This document shows positions 39,901 through 64,000 of a stretch of DNA of 64,000 nt, one piece after another; the first letter of the stretch is position 1, and every line of letters starts with the position of its first letter. The stretch covers positions 25,165,209 to 25,229,208 of the forward strand of contig NC_134510.1 of NCBI RefSeq assembly GCF_027942865.1, given 5' to 3'. This stretch comes from Odontesthes bonariensis (Eukaryota; Chordata; Actinopteri; Atheriniformes; Atherinopsidae). The translations under genes and the position numbers were made by a program. A model generated the notes under the pieces. It made no database searches, was not told the DNA's origin, and saw nothing but the letters and a program-made list of their open reading frames with translations.

Positions 39901-42900
39901 AATCCTGTTTTTGTAGCTGAAGACCTACTTTTTGATAACGGAACAGGAACAAACAATCTTGTTGTTGCTTTTGTTCTCTGTGTTTTCTCATTCTTTTGAG
40001 CCTTTCTCCGGTTGTCTTTCATATCTCCAAACACTCAATCCTTCACCTCCTGAACACTCCAATCTGTGTGGCAGTTTTGAGGAGATCCTTGCTGAGAGTG
40101 ATGGCGTGATGGTTGCCAGGGGCGACCTGGGGATTGAGATCCCTGCTGAGAAAGTCTTCATCGCCCAGAAGATGATGATTGGGCGCTGCAACTCCGCTGG
40201 GAAGCCGGTCATCTGTGCCACACAGGTCAGAGCACATACACGAGTGCAGCCACATAGAGGGATCCAGACGTGATAAAATATGCAACGGTTGACCCTTAGT
40301 TGCGGTTTTATTCAGTCAAATGTCAAACGGGGCCATGTAAACTCACATTAAATCCTAATGGGCGTGCATTAACCTTTCTCTCCTACATAATGTACTTGCA
40401 CACAATGTCTGTTTCACCCCATGGCGTGGCGTCAGAGACACACTCCTGCAGCCATGCTGAGTCACAGTGCTGTATCTTGTTTATGCTACCACTCTTGACT
40501 CGCGGTGACAGCGTTATAGCAGGTTTTCTACTCGAGACCTGAGCTCACGAACAACACCCACACGTACACACTAATCAGCATGATCGGAAGCTTCCTAAAA
40601 TATGCACTCTTGGAGACTCGGCTGCAAGCTGTCTTATTTTCCAACTGTCTGCACTTCTAATTCATTACTAGACTGCCATTGTCTAATGTCTCATTTCTCT
40701 TCCACTACTGTCCATCCATTGACAATGCCATCATCTCCTCTCTTGGTTCTCCCCCTAAATTGACAATTAAAAATCCGAAGTGATTTAGTTACGGCCGATT
40801 GATTGATCATGTACATTTATAGTGGAGGCTGGTGTTATTGTTAACATGATTTCATGTGTTTCAAGATGCTGGAGAGCATGGTGGCCCACCCACGGCCAAC
40901 CAGAGCAGAGAGCAGTGACGTAGCGAATGCTGTGTTGGATGGAGCCGACTGTGTAATGTTATCTGGAGAGACCGCCAAGGGACTGTTCCCTGTGGAGGCA
41001 GTTGCAATGATGCACTCGGTGTGTGTTTCTGTGTGCAGACGCCATCCGTTTTGTTCTATCTGAATAAGTGCCCGCTGATAAGACTCCACTCCTCTGAGCC
41101 GCTCACCCCTGCTCTCTGTCTCTGTCGCTCTCTGTTTCAGATCTGCAGGGAAGCAGAGGCGGCCATTTTCCACCACCAGCTGTTCGAGGACTTGCGTCGC
41201 CTCACTCCTTTGTCCTCTGACCCCACCGAAGTCACCGCTATCGGAGCTGTGGAGTCCTCCTTCAAATGCTGTGCTGGGGCCATCATAGTCCTCACTACCA
41301 CTGGCAGGTGTGTATACCAACCCTTATTCAGACAAGCGCGCACGTGCACTGGGCAGTTCAGTGAAGATCTGCATTACTTTCAGTTATGTTTACAATATCT
41401 TTACATCCTCAGTTTGTGATGTACACATATTTGCCTTCGTACTGCTGTCACATTGGTAGCTACATGAAAATAACTTACACCAGTCAGCCAGAAAATTTAA
41501 ACCACTGAAGGTCTAGTGGATGAGAACGATTCTCTAGTTGCAGTAGAGTTGCAAGTTGGAGGTTTATTAGCCAGCATATGAGCCATCAGTTCTTGAAATT
41601 GATGTGTTGTAGGCAGGTATAACGAGATCTTGGGGAACCCATTAGATACAATTAAGATGCATATTTCTTAAATACAGTAGATATTGACTGAAGTTTGGCT
41701 CAAAAAGCTGAGTCATGCCTTTACTGTACACTCAAATGAATGGTAACATAAATTAATTCCTGTGTAAGAACTGAGTAAACTGATTATCTTTTTCTTCACT
41801 GCAAACAGATAGTGTACAGGCTGTTTCAAGGTTGCTGCTACAGTTGTTAGTGTTTAATCACAAAGCAAAGCTACAGATTGAATATTGCATACCTCTCCCA
41901 GTTCATACATGGAGGTGTGATGGAGGGGGTAGAGTTGCTCAAATGCTTTATTTTGCTCCTGTCACATTTTTGTCTTAATCTCCTGCTGTAAAATTCACTT
42001 CCCTGCCTGGTACAGCAAAGATTTCTCCTCTTGCACACATACAGGCACACATGATTTCTTCTTAGGTTTTTAAGTGTTACTGGAAATGGGTTTTGATTGG
42101 TATATTCCCAACCTTGAGTAGCCTCCAGACCCTGATTTTCTTGATATTGGATCTTGAACGATGGTCTGTTAATGATGCATGAATGACAATAGTTTCAGTC
42201 ATAATGACTGTGACATTTTGACATTTGGAAACGCATCAGATTTGGAGGCGTTGGAGTAATAATGTTCATCCTTTACATGAGAGCTGGGAGGATCTGATAA
42301 TCAATGCCAAATTGCATTGAAGTAAAAATAGTCTTTCCCCCTCATTTAGCCACCCATCCATGGAAATGTTGCTCATCAAAGATAATTTACTTTCCCTCCT
42401 CATCAATCATTTTATCCTCCCTCATCGTTCCAGGTCGTCACATCTCCTTTCCAGGTACCGCCCTCGCTGTCCGATCATTGCAGTCACCAGATCCCCTCAG
42501 GTACAGTCCACTCCCATCTACTAACAGAACCCTCTGATTGTTGAACTAAATTGTTGATGAGTCATGCTTTCCAAAATTGACCAATGTGTGCAATACAGGC
42601 TGTATTTATTTATCTATTCACTACATTTCACTACTACTACATTTAGGTCCTCTGCAGATGGTTTCGGTCTGAAGCAAAATGTGTTACAATACAGTTTACA
42701 ATATTTATCCATAAATATTATCTAAAAGATCAAATAACTGACATAAGATATGACAGAAGTCTTGTGGAAGGACCTAAAGCGCTTCTTTGTCATTTCTGCA
42801 GAAAGTTTTGAACACAATGTAACTTTTGAGTAGTACACAGGTAATTCAAATTAGATCACATCAACATATGCTCCGCATGAAGGTGAAAGGTCAGATTTGG

Positions 42901-44615
42901 ATCCATAGAAGCACATCTTGAAGTTTCACACTCATCTCTACTCATGACAACACTTAAATCGTGTCAGGGCAAAAGTTGTCTTTTATCTCCTCATAGTGCA
43001 GTACCTACGCATGCATTTAGTGTCCATAAACTGGACATTTTGGCCTTCAGGGGGAACATGGGGAAAGGGATCCAACAGATATGTTCGTGTAACATCACAC
43101 ATTATCACAGTGATGTTGCAACAGTGGTTTCCAGCCTGTTAAGAAATCTGAAGACAACTTTGAGAGGCACTTCACCCTCTTAAGAAATCTAAAAGATAGT
43201 AAGAAAGGGAAAATCTGTGATGAAACTAATCATAATATCATTTGCGACCGGTAAAAAGTCACTCCAAGAGGCTGAAATGTTAACAAGCCAATCCCACAGC
43301 AGAACATTTAATAGTTACTATGGTCCACAGTGAAAAAAAATGTTTAAATTTCACAAAAAAATCTCTCAAATTTAACAAAAACAATATTTTCCACACTTAT
43401 TTCCCATTTATACAGAGAGAACCCTTACATGATGACGTTCACATTCAACGTCCTCCACCTCACGCTATATGATGACACTTTGCCACGTGCTGCTGCGTGA
43501 TGATGTAGTGTGTGACGTCTTGCTTCGTGATAATGAATATGTGTTACACTCTGTTGATTTTGTACTTTATGAGGAGCAGGAAGAGGGGTAGTAGATGATG
43601 TTTCTGTGGTGAGTGTCATGGAATAGGTTGCTATTGTAAAACTACCACCTATGAATGGTGAGGACTAAAAAAGTGCATGGTTAGGGTTACAATTAATGTT
43701 CATTGTTAGGTTTAGATGTTAAAAATGCAAAGTTTGGGTTAGAAAAGTATACACTGGTATGGATCTTACACATGAGACTAGAACTGTGTGCCACACTGCC
43801 GCCTTGTGATGTGTTACACGCCCACTGATTTTGACCCACTGATTGCGACTCTACTATGTTTTAGAAATACTGTGTTGAACATGATTATATATGATTATCA
43901 TTGTCTAATGTTTGACTCAAACCAGGATGTGTTCCTAAACATAGCAAAGTTTTTTTTTTTCTTTTGCCTAATCCTAACCAAACACCAACTTTTGGTTAGA
44001 AGCCTCATGGTTGATCTGCCTCTATGTCTTCTACCTCCAAATGTAATCGCAAAACATCCTCATCCATTTGCAGAATGAGATAAAGAGGTACGAAGTAGGA
44101 GTGAGAATGTTCTTGCACAAGCCAAAAATATCTGGGAGTCACTGCATTAGATGTCTGGTATCCATCATGAATCTCAAAGTTCTGACTGACCAATGTTTGT
44201 TTTAGGCCCAACTACAAGAAAGGAAAAGCAAAAATGATCAAAATGAATCAACAAATCTGCAGTAATTTCACTGTAATGGAACAAACCTGTGTTTTCTTCT
44301 TCAGGTGGCCCGTCAGTCCCAGCTGTTGAGAGGTGTGTTTCCTGTCCTCTTCCACCCTCTGCCTGCTCCTGTCTGGGCCGATGATGTCGACAACAGGGTT
44401 GAATTTGGCATGGACATAGGTTAGCGTGTGTTTGTCTGTTTCTTCGTATCCTATTATAGCCTGAAAATAAAACCGTATTACTCACACCCCCTTCTCTGTC
44501 TACCACAGGGAAAGCAAGAGGATTCTTCAAGTCAGGAGACATGGTGATTGTGGTGACAGGTTGGATTCCAGGGTCCGGTCACACCAACATCATGAGGGCA
44601 GTGAATGTCTCATAA
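30901..44615 (+). CDS. pklr: Pyruvate kinase, liver/red-cell type
   Basis: Catalyses phosphoenolpyruvate + ADP to pyruvate + ATP in the cytosol, the last step of glycolysis. Exons: 30901-30904, 35152-35316, 37411-37502, 37586-37717, 38585-38771, 39151-39424, 40075-40225, 40866-41018, 41141-41307, 42434-42500, 44305-44419, 44509-44615; phases close to a 537-residue protein (human liver form 543). Landmarks: [116 protein letters not shown]. Exon 1 is an inference: ATG G followed by a perfect gtaagt donor joins the conserved frame and gives [10 protein letters not shown], whose RRYS matches the PKA site (RRAS) of mammalian liver PK. This and the locus favour pklr over pkm. The first intron (4.2 kb) and later introns are rich in mobile elements. 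All catalytic motifs are intact. Confidence 0.93.
33091..33507. mobile_element. Non-autonomous DNA transposon with matching ends (tacactg...cagtgta)
   Basis: The left side has tacactg and further in catgacattatgaccact; the right side has agtggtcataatgttatggc then gatcagtgta, the inverted counterpart. This end sequence is a widespread fish DNA transposon terminus. The 417-bp interior contains the degraded, non-coding body. It lies in pklr intron 1, and a second fragment of the same family is at 41477. Confidence 0.65.
33778..34321. mobile_element. TTAA-flanked miniature transposon (MITE) inserted in the SINE-like repeat
   Basis: 544 bp between direct TTAA copies (33774-33777 and 34322-34325). 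Ends are inverted: AGGTAGGGTAGGAGATC on the left and the complement of AGGCAGGGTAGGGGATC on the right (2 mismatches in 17). It contains a tight palindrome (34132-34170) and a short tatttag tandem (about 33959-33979), and no transposase. TTAA duplication is the hallmark of piggyBac-type transposition, so it is probably a piggyBac-mobilised MITE. Confidence 0.8.
34132..34170. repeat. Perfect 19-bp inverted repeat with 1-bp spacer
   Basis: atccaatcattgtgaacgg is followed after one base by its exact reverse complement. It sits inside the TTAA-flanked MITE and would form a hairpin. Confidence 0.95.
35700..35960. mobile_element. hAT-like teleost repeat relic, copy 3 (opposite orientation)
   Basis: ccaaaaagtttggacaaaat, aagaaaagactggaaaagtt and cagtggaacatctctagtta follow the order of the opposite strand of the repeat seen at 12.6 kb. 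It is diverged and non-coding, in pklr intron 2. Confidence 0.4.
36165..36320 (-). repeat. SINE-like teleost repeat, minus-strand copy
   Basis: ttaatctaacatgtatgtct, tttgggctgtgggaggaaaa and tactccacacacaacggccc are the reverse complement of the repeat split at 33663-34530. Here the internal ttaa (36179-36182) is uninterrupted. Confidence 0.7.
36360..37215. mobile_element. hAT-like repeat relic, copy 4, interrupted by a foldback element
   Basis: Flanks 36360-36479 and 37145-37215 look like one piece of the teleost repeat (tgatttgcaag and cacattttacacag are its terminal phrases) opened by the insertion 36484-37140. The left flank match is weaker than the right. Confidence 0.4.
36484..37140. 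mobile_element. 657-bp foldback (long inverted repeat) element flanked by TTAA
   Basis: Two arms of about 295 bp (36484-36778 and 36846-37140) are reverse complements with roughly ten mismatches by eye (about 97% identity), separated by a loop of about 67 bp. The ends read AGGGGAACTGCGGTATTTTC and its complement, and TTAA lies directly outside on both sides (36480-36483, 37141-37144). No transposase is encoded; a 73-codon frame crosses the loop but matches nothing I know. It is a non-autonomous transposon in pklr intron 2, probably young. Confidence 0.9.
41477..41640 (+). mobile_element. Fragment of the tacac-ended DNA transposon family
   Basis: ttacaccagtcagccagaaa then aaaccactgaagg and cagttcttgaaattgatgtg correspond to the 5' end of the same family as 33091-33507. 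The rest is missing. It lies in pklr intron 9. Confidence 0.5.
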
Positions 44616-44736
44616 TAACGTCACCTCACTGGACTCTAAATCTGACAGACATGCTGGCCTGACTGTGCTTGAGCCTTCTGGATCTTGTCATAGATGAGTG
44701 TGATGAAAGCCTGAGAGCCAGCTCTTAAATTGAAAC

Positions 44737-44742
44737 AATAAA
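44737..44742 (+). terminator. Poly(A) signal 1 of pklr
   Basis: AATAAA in gaaacaataaactctgtc, about 120 bases after the stop. A second AATAAA is 140 bases further on. Confidence 0.6.
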
Positions 44743-44875
44743 CTCTGTCACAGGCAGAAATTTTATTGCAGCAGCATAATTTTTATTTGAATGTGATGTT
44801 CAATGAAAAAGCATTTTGCTGGAGCTGATCTCATGAAGGTTGAATTTGTCTTGTAAAATGTGAAGACTCCCTTCA

Positions 44876-44881
44876 AATAAA
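44876..44881 (+). terminator. Poly(A) signal 2 of pklr
   Basis: AATAAA in cttcaaataaaccttg, followed by a T/G-rich element (tgttcttgttgg). It could give an alternative, longer 3' UTR. Confidence 0.6.
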
Positions 44882-45759
44882 CCTTGAATCATCCATTTTA
44901 GCTGTCCTCCTGTTCTTGTTGGGATTGGAGTTCACTAATTGAGCTGTCCACTCTCTTTCTTCTCATCTCCACAACTGAAAGGGTGGTTGTCTTTATTGCA
45001 GTTGGGAGATTAGGCTTTCATTCCCGTTCACAGCTGTGAGCTTATCTCTGTGGTTGCACATTTTTTTGGAGGGCAATTGTGAAAAGCACTGGGGCAATGC
45101 AAAGATGACAGAATTGGATTACACTCTCTTTATCCACTGTGATGACCCAAATGCACATTGTTCATATTAAGTAATTATGTATTCCAGCTTTCTCATGCCT
45201 GATGATCCTTCCTGTGACATCCTTACCTTTCTTCTAGACGCTTCCTCCTCTTTCTGTTGCGTTTTCTTTCCAGCTCCCACATATTTTGAATCCTCTTTTT
45301 CATTTAATTCTCTTTCAGCTTTTAAAAGCCACTCTCTGAGTTTTGTGTTTACAAGGCTAATAACAATCTTTCAAACATAATTAAAGGGTTTTAAGAGCTT
45401 TTTCTTTACTTCTCAAAGGGGAGTCTGTGGACCAAATGTAAATCCACTGAGATCAAGTAAAGACTGAACAATATACATAAATATATACTGTATTTATATA
45501 TATATATTCAAATACGGTGTTGCAATATAGCAGTATTGATGATGAATTTTAACATAACAAAAATCTAAGATAGAAATAACGTTGAAAAGAGAAGTGTGAT
45601 AATATAATGAGCTGATAAAACTGAAACATTGTACATTATTGATTGCAAATTAGAGTTTTGCAAAAGAAACAGTCTCTCACTGTTCGGACAAATAATTTAT
45701 ATTGTAGATGGCATCAAAGGAAAATATTTTATTATAAATCAGATTTTACTATAAATCAT
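44882..45759. other. Intergenic, nothing recognised
   Basis: AT-rich spacer after pklr with a short TA tract near 45484-45508 and no exon-like or protein-like segment. Confidence 0.5.
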
Positions 45760-45935
45760 GGGCATCTCTGATCACCTTTGAACTGTGTGCCGATAACAAC
45801 CCATGTTATGCAGTGCGTCCATGACATCCAAAAATAATTCACCATCTTGATTCATCAGAACTTAAGACAGTTTTCAAATTCATGTCAGTCCATCTTAAAA
45901 GAGCTTTGGCCCAAAGAAGGCAAATATTTTTTTGT
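45760..45935. mobile_element. hAT-like teleost repeat relic, copy 5
   Basis: gtgccgataacaacccatgt, tccatgacatccaaaaataa, cagtccatcttaaaagagct and tttggcccaaagaagg follow the order of the repeat at 15.9 kb. Confidence 0.5.
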
Positions 45936-46259
45936 TTCTATATAGTATGCAAAGCATGAAATGTTTAAGAAGTTGATCACAACTGTATATAACTTGGTTA
46001 TAACTAAACTAAACTAAACTCCTTCCATTGAATGAGATGATAAATGACTGTTGAATAAAAGGTTTCCAGACCAACTAACTCTGGATTTCAGCAAGAAAAT
46101 GATCTATTATACGACAAATATTGTTCTAAAATGTACTTGGTTGTTGCTCACTATCGTTTTTTTCTTTCTACATCTCGTAATTATTGATAATGCTCTCTCG
46201 TTTTTTCCACGTTTAAAAAAGTTTCATCATTCCTTTCTACATCACGCACCCCTGAGCTG

Positions 46260-47800
46260 AGAGGGAATGACGTGCGACTAGTAACTGTGAGAGATGCGTG
46301 CGTCTTGCTGGGCATGCGGCCTTAGGGGACAGATGATGAGGATGCGGATGCCATGGCAACAGGCCGATTAGATCCAGACCTTTAAATGCACATTTATTTA
46401 TTTAATATTTCATTTGCATCCGCTGTGCGCCTCTGTGGACGTGCCTGTGCGACCTCTGAGTAAGGGGAAGAACTGAATTCGGAGCTAAAGTGGATTTCAT
46501 CCGCTCCGGGCAGTGCGCGAAGGATCTTAAACGATCAACAAGTTGTTTTTTCATTTTATTGTTTTTTTGTTTCAAAAGAGACTTTTGAATTCGTCCAAGC
46601 GCAGCGTTTTACCCCGGAGCGGCTTTCTTCTTCTAAATGTAGACGATATTTATCTGTTCTCGGTGCCACGAAGCGGGAAAGGACACCGCCTGTAATCCGG
46701 ACACAATGTCATTGAAAGTCTGCAGAAGTGGGGATGCACACAGTGGCGGCTGATGAGACAAGACGGCATTTCAAACGTCATTCTATGAACACCTGACCAA
46801 GTTGATTCCGGCGTCATTTTTGTGAAATACCGCTGTTACAGTCTCTTCTCTGTCTGTCTAAGCACTTCCGTCACCGGCAGACAGGGTTTCGGCGAGCCAT
46901 CCATCTTCATAAAGGTGGCTTTTCCTCTCGGATATTGAAAATGACAGCGTGCCGTGGACTCTGTGACAGCATGGGCTAGATTCGGGGATAATTTGACTTC
47001 TGCCCTTCCACCGCGTTCACCCCTGACGGTCTTTTTTCTTTGTGCGTGTTTCTGGATGCTGTGTCAGAATGAATCAGTGCGCTTTGGAGTGTGAGTGCCC
47101 GTCTGTGTGCCCATAACGTTGGCTACGTTCCTTCTGTCCATTGACAACCGTCTCATTCTTGTACAGGATCAAGTGTCCTTGTCATTCATCTTCGGATGAT
47201 TGTTCCCCCACATAATGTGTGTTGGAAAAAAAATAAAATTGGATGAGCAGTAGGGACATAAAAGCTGTACAGCAGGACAGCAACGGTCAATGAGCGTCAG
47301 GCGCTGTTATCTACAATAGACCGGGAAACCGGTGCCAATATGACCGGCGTCGGAGCGTTGAGGGCGGCTGTGGAGAGGAGAGGGCGGGCCTCGGGCAGAG
47401 AAAAGCGTTTCAAGGACGAGGAAGGAGGAATGATGCAGAAACATCTGTAGGTCAAACGAGAGTCTTTATGAAAAGAGGAAAAGTGAGACTGCTGGCGTCA
47501 CATTGGTAGAATGAAGGATTCAATGTCTGCATGGGGCCATTTCCAAGGGCACTGAGGTAAGGATGGCCACACTGCCGGAGAGACGGCGGAGGTGTGAGCT
47601 GTCACCCCCAGGAGAATGAATAGAGACACAAGACACTTTTCTTTCGCCTCTTCTATTTAGTATTAAGACTGACAGTGACAATCTCACCTATGTAGGATAA
47701 TCTACAGGGAGACAACATTAAACAGCAGCTTTGCTGAGGGGGCGGGAGTTAGCCTACAGGTTACAGTCACGCCCTCCTCTCTCTTCTTCCCTGAGTTGGG
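46260..47800 (+). other. Probable promoter and 5' leader of the HCN channel gene
   Basis: Composition becomes richer in G+C and CpG than the preceding spacer, without open reading frames, immediately upstream of a long first coding exon. This is typical of a vertebrate CpG-rich promoter and 5' UTR. I cannot place the transcription start. An in-frame TGA at 47792-47794 closes the leader just before the start codon. Confidence 0.4.
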
Positions 47801-60801
<13,001 letters not shown>

Positions 60802-62177
60802 GAAAGAAGAGGGAGAACATTTCAAAGGACTTTGTGTTGCAGCCGGTGCTGATTAGCAGAGCCATGAATATGCAGATGAGTTGGTACCAGGCAGCCGATG
60901 GTTTCACATGGACAGATACATCTTCTTTGCATTTATTCTAGGATGTGATTGTCTTAGAACATCTGGTGTTTGTGTGACTTTCAGCCAAGACATCGATCAA
61001 GGAGAAAGACTTAATGGGTCTCTTGAGTGGGAGGTACTTGAAATGGTAGAGTAATAAACGTCCAAATGTATACATACATATCTGTTATAGTGATTGTCAG
61101 AGGAAGCAGGGGAGCTGAAATGGAAATAGGCTGCACTATAATATACATACACAGAAAAACTAGACAGAAGCTACAGCTTGGAGTGTTAAAAGCTGCTGAA
61201 AACAGCAATACTAGTGATGCATTTTATTCATTTGTGACAGGAAATAAGCTTGACAATGATTATAAATGTGATAATATAACAATGTTTTTGCTGTTGGGAT
61301 GAAAGTCCATTGTGACATCAAAATGCAGGAAATAGAGCAGATACTTCCTGGTTTCCAGCACCAACTCCCTCGTGCTGCCCATTCTTCACCAAAGTGTAAT
61401 ATTTTCTCATCAGATTAACGATGATTAGCATTTAAAAATCACTGTAAAGTTGGTACTAATGAATTTTAATAATTAGGAGCAGTTCACTGGTAGTTCTGTT
61501 GTCCCAGGTGTGTGGTGTTTAGTTTTTGAACAATACAAAATTTTCAAACTTACATGTTCACTTTGACAGTTTCTGTCAGTTGTGTTTTTGTGTGTGCATG
61601 ACACACGGTACGGCTCTTCTGTGCACTGTGCTCACAGGATTTTGTTCCACCCAGCTTCCCATATTGTAAATACGTGCCTCTCTGCGGGTCTGTTGTATGC
61701 TTCTTCACCCCTCGGCCTCTTTGTCTTTCATCTCTCGTCTGTCTAGCTGCCTTTCATCTGATTTCATCAGATTTCACAGCTCTGGCTGCTAACTGTTTCT
61801 TTGACGCTTGCAGACTCACTTCCTTTCTCTCGGTTTGCCCGACACTCTGCTGCCGTCAGCCTCATGTTCAACTGGCAGTCTCCTCCTTATGTTGCCCTGT
61901 TACTCTGTTTTAGCACAGTTTCCAGTAATGTTTAATGTTTTCTGTGGGTAGCAACAAAACATTTTTGTCTTAACCCCTGATACCATGTTGCCTAGCCTAT
62001 ATATTAAGGACCAAATGTTTTATTTTTATTTATCACAGCTTTAGCTTTTGAAAAGAAAAAATGGCTGCAAATTCAGTTTATATGATGATTTTGAGGGTGG
62101 TAATGAAGGTAATCCTTGTAATGATGAGGATGTTGAGAAGAAGGTGATGATGATGTACATCTGGGTATAAGAATAAA
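60802..62177 (+). other. Probable 3' UTR of the HCN gene
   Basis: Non-coding sequence from the HCN stop to a canonical AATAAA at 62172-62177 (ataagaataaaatgg). An earlier AATAAA lies near 61053 (agagtaataaacg), so alternative ends are possible. No other gene is seen. Confidence 0.4.
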
Positions 62178-62310
62178 ATGGATTTAGATATCAACTTGTA
62201 TGTTGTGACACACTCATTTGTCTGCCTGCATGCAGCCAGCAGCACAGTTTATGGCTTTAATTTCAGTGAAGCAGTTTGGTTTAGTATTGAAGTAGCTTCA
62301 CTTGCACTTG

Positions 62311-62470
62311 CAACATGCACGTCAGGTTAATCTGTGTCTCTAAATTGACTCAGGAGTGAGTGTGAGGTTTTTTGTCTCTATGTGGCCCAATGACATCTAG
62401 GATAGGCTCCAGCAACTTCTGCGTAGCCTCAATTGGGCTAAGCGGGTAAAGAAAACGGGTGGGTGGAGGG
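62311..62470 (+). repeat. SINE-like teleost repeat, 3' half
   Basis: acatgcacgtcaggttaatc, tgtgtctctaaattgactca, ataggctccagcaacttctg and gggtaaagaaaacgggtggg correspond to the right half of the repeat split at 33663-34530. Its internal ttaa (62337-62340) is intact. Confidence 0.7.
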
Positions 62471-64000
62471 ATAATTTCCACCAAGGCCCCATGCTCTACT
62501 TTGTAGTTTTAGGTAGAACGATCCAGCTCCTGCACCTGTCCACCAGGTTTTAGAAGATCCATTGTGGCGGTTTTCACATATTCAAAGTGTTAAAGGAAAA
62601 TAAGTAATAGAATTTAGCTCTAAAAAACCTTTTGGAAAGGCATTGCTGACTTATTCTCAGTTCTGTGAGCAGGGATGCCGCCAGGATGTTATGAATAATG
62701 TGGTGATGAATACCCTCGACTTACCTTCCCACGCACCTCTGAGAGATCTGGCCAAAAAACAGAAAAACAAAAAGCAGACTGTCTCCTGGATTTTCCATAT
62801 TCTGTTTTTCTAATCACTCAGTTATAGATTGTTATTTTTGTCCCTAAACCAATTCCTCCTGCTTGGCCTTCCCATTTGACTCTTACCCTCCATTATGCAG
62901 AAGTAAGATGCTCCTTTTCTTTTAGGGATCAATGACTTGTAATCATCTAGAGCTCAGGCCAAGTGACAGGGTCAATAGGACAAATTGGGATTGAGCCTTT
63001 AAATGAGGTCTTCCTCCATCATAGAAAGGTCTAAATGCTCTGTAAAGCCCTTATCTGCACTGCAAGAAAGAAATGTTACTGAGAACCACGAAAGCCCTCA
63101 TTTAAAGAAACTAAATGAATACTGGAATTGGCAGAACAAACCATCAATTTTAGATAGTTAACTCTCTGAAGGCAGTGAGAACACTTTGATTCACATAAAA
63201 ATACTTTCTCAGTGTGAACAGAAGTTGCTTTGGCACCGGTTGTGATGATATCCTTCATACACAAAGGAATAATAATAACTCCACATGCAGCACCAGAACG
63301 AGTGCTTTGATCCATTACTGAAGAAACTGTAATAGTACAGCACAAGATGTTTATAATAATGATAAAATTGTGTTCATATATATATATATATATATATATA
63401 TTTCAACTTAAATTATTTTCTTAAACAATCTGAGAAGATTCCAGAGTAAATGTTAGATGAAAATAAAAGAGATATTACATATTTCATAGTTCATAAATGT
63501 GTTGTGTTTTTTATTGTTTCTGTCAGGTGCTTGCTGTGAAGTAAACAACCATAAAATGCTGTGTACAATATGTAGAAATATATATTTCAGTGGTTGAAAA
63601 TAAAATCCCTTGAGGAATGAACAGCACTTCAGAATTCCAGCTTAAGTACAGATTTGGAATCAACCACCACTGCCATTGTGCATTGTTTCTGTAATTTCAC
63701 TAAAATTACCCTGTAATTAGCATATTTTCATTTTACTTTGGATGGATTATCTGCATGGATTTTCAGTACGTCAAGTACTACTTTACTCTTGGATGTGAGC
63801 CGTGGTGATTCAGACCTCGACTTGTGCATGATATCTGAGGATTAGAGGTTTTGTGACTCAACCCGGCACTGCTGTGCAATAAAACAACTTGCTGCACGAG
63901 TTAATCAAAACTGTCTTCCCCAATCCTAATCCTGCACCTCTCAGCAGAGGACAGGCACACTCAGATCCAAGGTTAAGCTTGTAAATGTGGGGACACTTAA
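62471..64000. other. Right edge, intergenic, no gene recognised
   Basis: AT-rich spacer with a TA microsatellite at 63376-63401 and further AATAAA hexamers near 63598. The open frames are short and match nothing I know. Confidence 0.5.
63376..63401. repeat. (TA)n microsatellite
   Basis: A run of alternating A and T directly after gtgttc. Confidence 0.9.

Noticed and set aside
40854-41320. Minus-strand 159-codon frame over pklr exons 8-9
   Set aside because: It is the complement of confirmed pklr coding sequence plus intron; a shadow.

Overview
The window is vertebrate nuclear DNA, almost certainly from a ray-finned (teleost, probably percomorph) fish. The genes are split by many short GT-AG introns, one is a fish-type cyp11c1, and introns and spacers hold repeat families I recognise from teleost genomes. 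I see no bacterial, viral or organellar gene and no CRISPR, tRNA or rRNA.

Six protein-coding genes lie in a row, all on the + strand: (1) the 3' two thirds of rec8, the meiotic cohesin kleisin, whose N-terminal exons fall off the left edge; (2) a clk2-type LAMMER kinase, with its whole catalytic domain readable; (3) a small complexin-3/4-like gene ending in a CAAX box; (4) cyp11c1, the mitochondrial steroid 11-beta-hydroxylase, complete in 9 exons; (5) pklr, liver/red-cell type pyruvate kinase, in 12 coding exons; (6) a very large HCN pacemaker channel whose tail resembles HCN4, in 9 exons. The clk2, pklr and HCN neighbourhood echoes human 1q22 (CLK2-HCN3-PKLR), with order and orientation changed. 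There is no operon logic: these are separate transcription units with roles in meiosis, splicing control, synaptic release, steroidogenesis, glycolysis and excitability.

Layout: 1-4.6 kb rec8; 4.6-7.2 kb spacer with a decayed Tc1 transposase; 7.2-11.4 kb clk2; 11.4-18.1 kb spacer with two DNA-transposon relics and a LINE tail; 18.2-20.3 kb complexin, then a long putative 3' UTR to about 22.2 kb; 22.4-28.3 kb cyp11c1; 28.3-30.9 kb spacer; 30.9-44.6 kb pklr, whose first introns are packed with nested repeats; 44.6-47.8 kb spacer and probable HCN leader; 47.8-60.8 kb HCN; 60.8-64 kb HCN 3' UTR and spacer.

The most unusual structures are two TTAA-flanked foldback elements inside pklr introns, one caught inside another repeat with its empty site preserved elsewhere in the window; TG tracts abutting two successive rec8 splice acceptors; a GC-AG intron and a basic linker in the complexin gene; a pklr first coding exon of only four coding bases that would create an RRxS kinase site; and an HCN channel with GYGAQ instead of GYGRQ, a changed C-terminal tripeptide, an extra intron and an oversized low-complexity tail. 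Exon boundaries were worked out by hand from splice sites, reading phase and protein similarity recalled from memory; no alignment was run.
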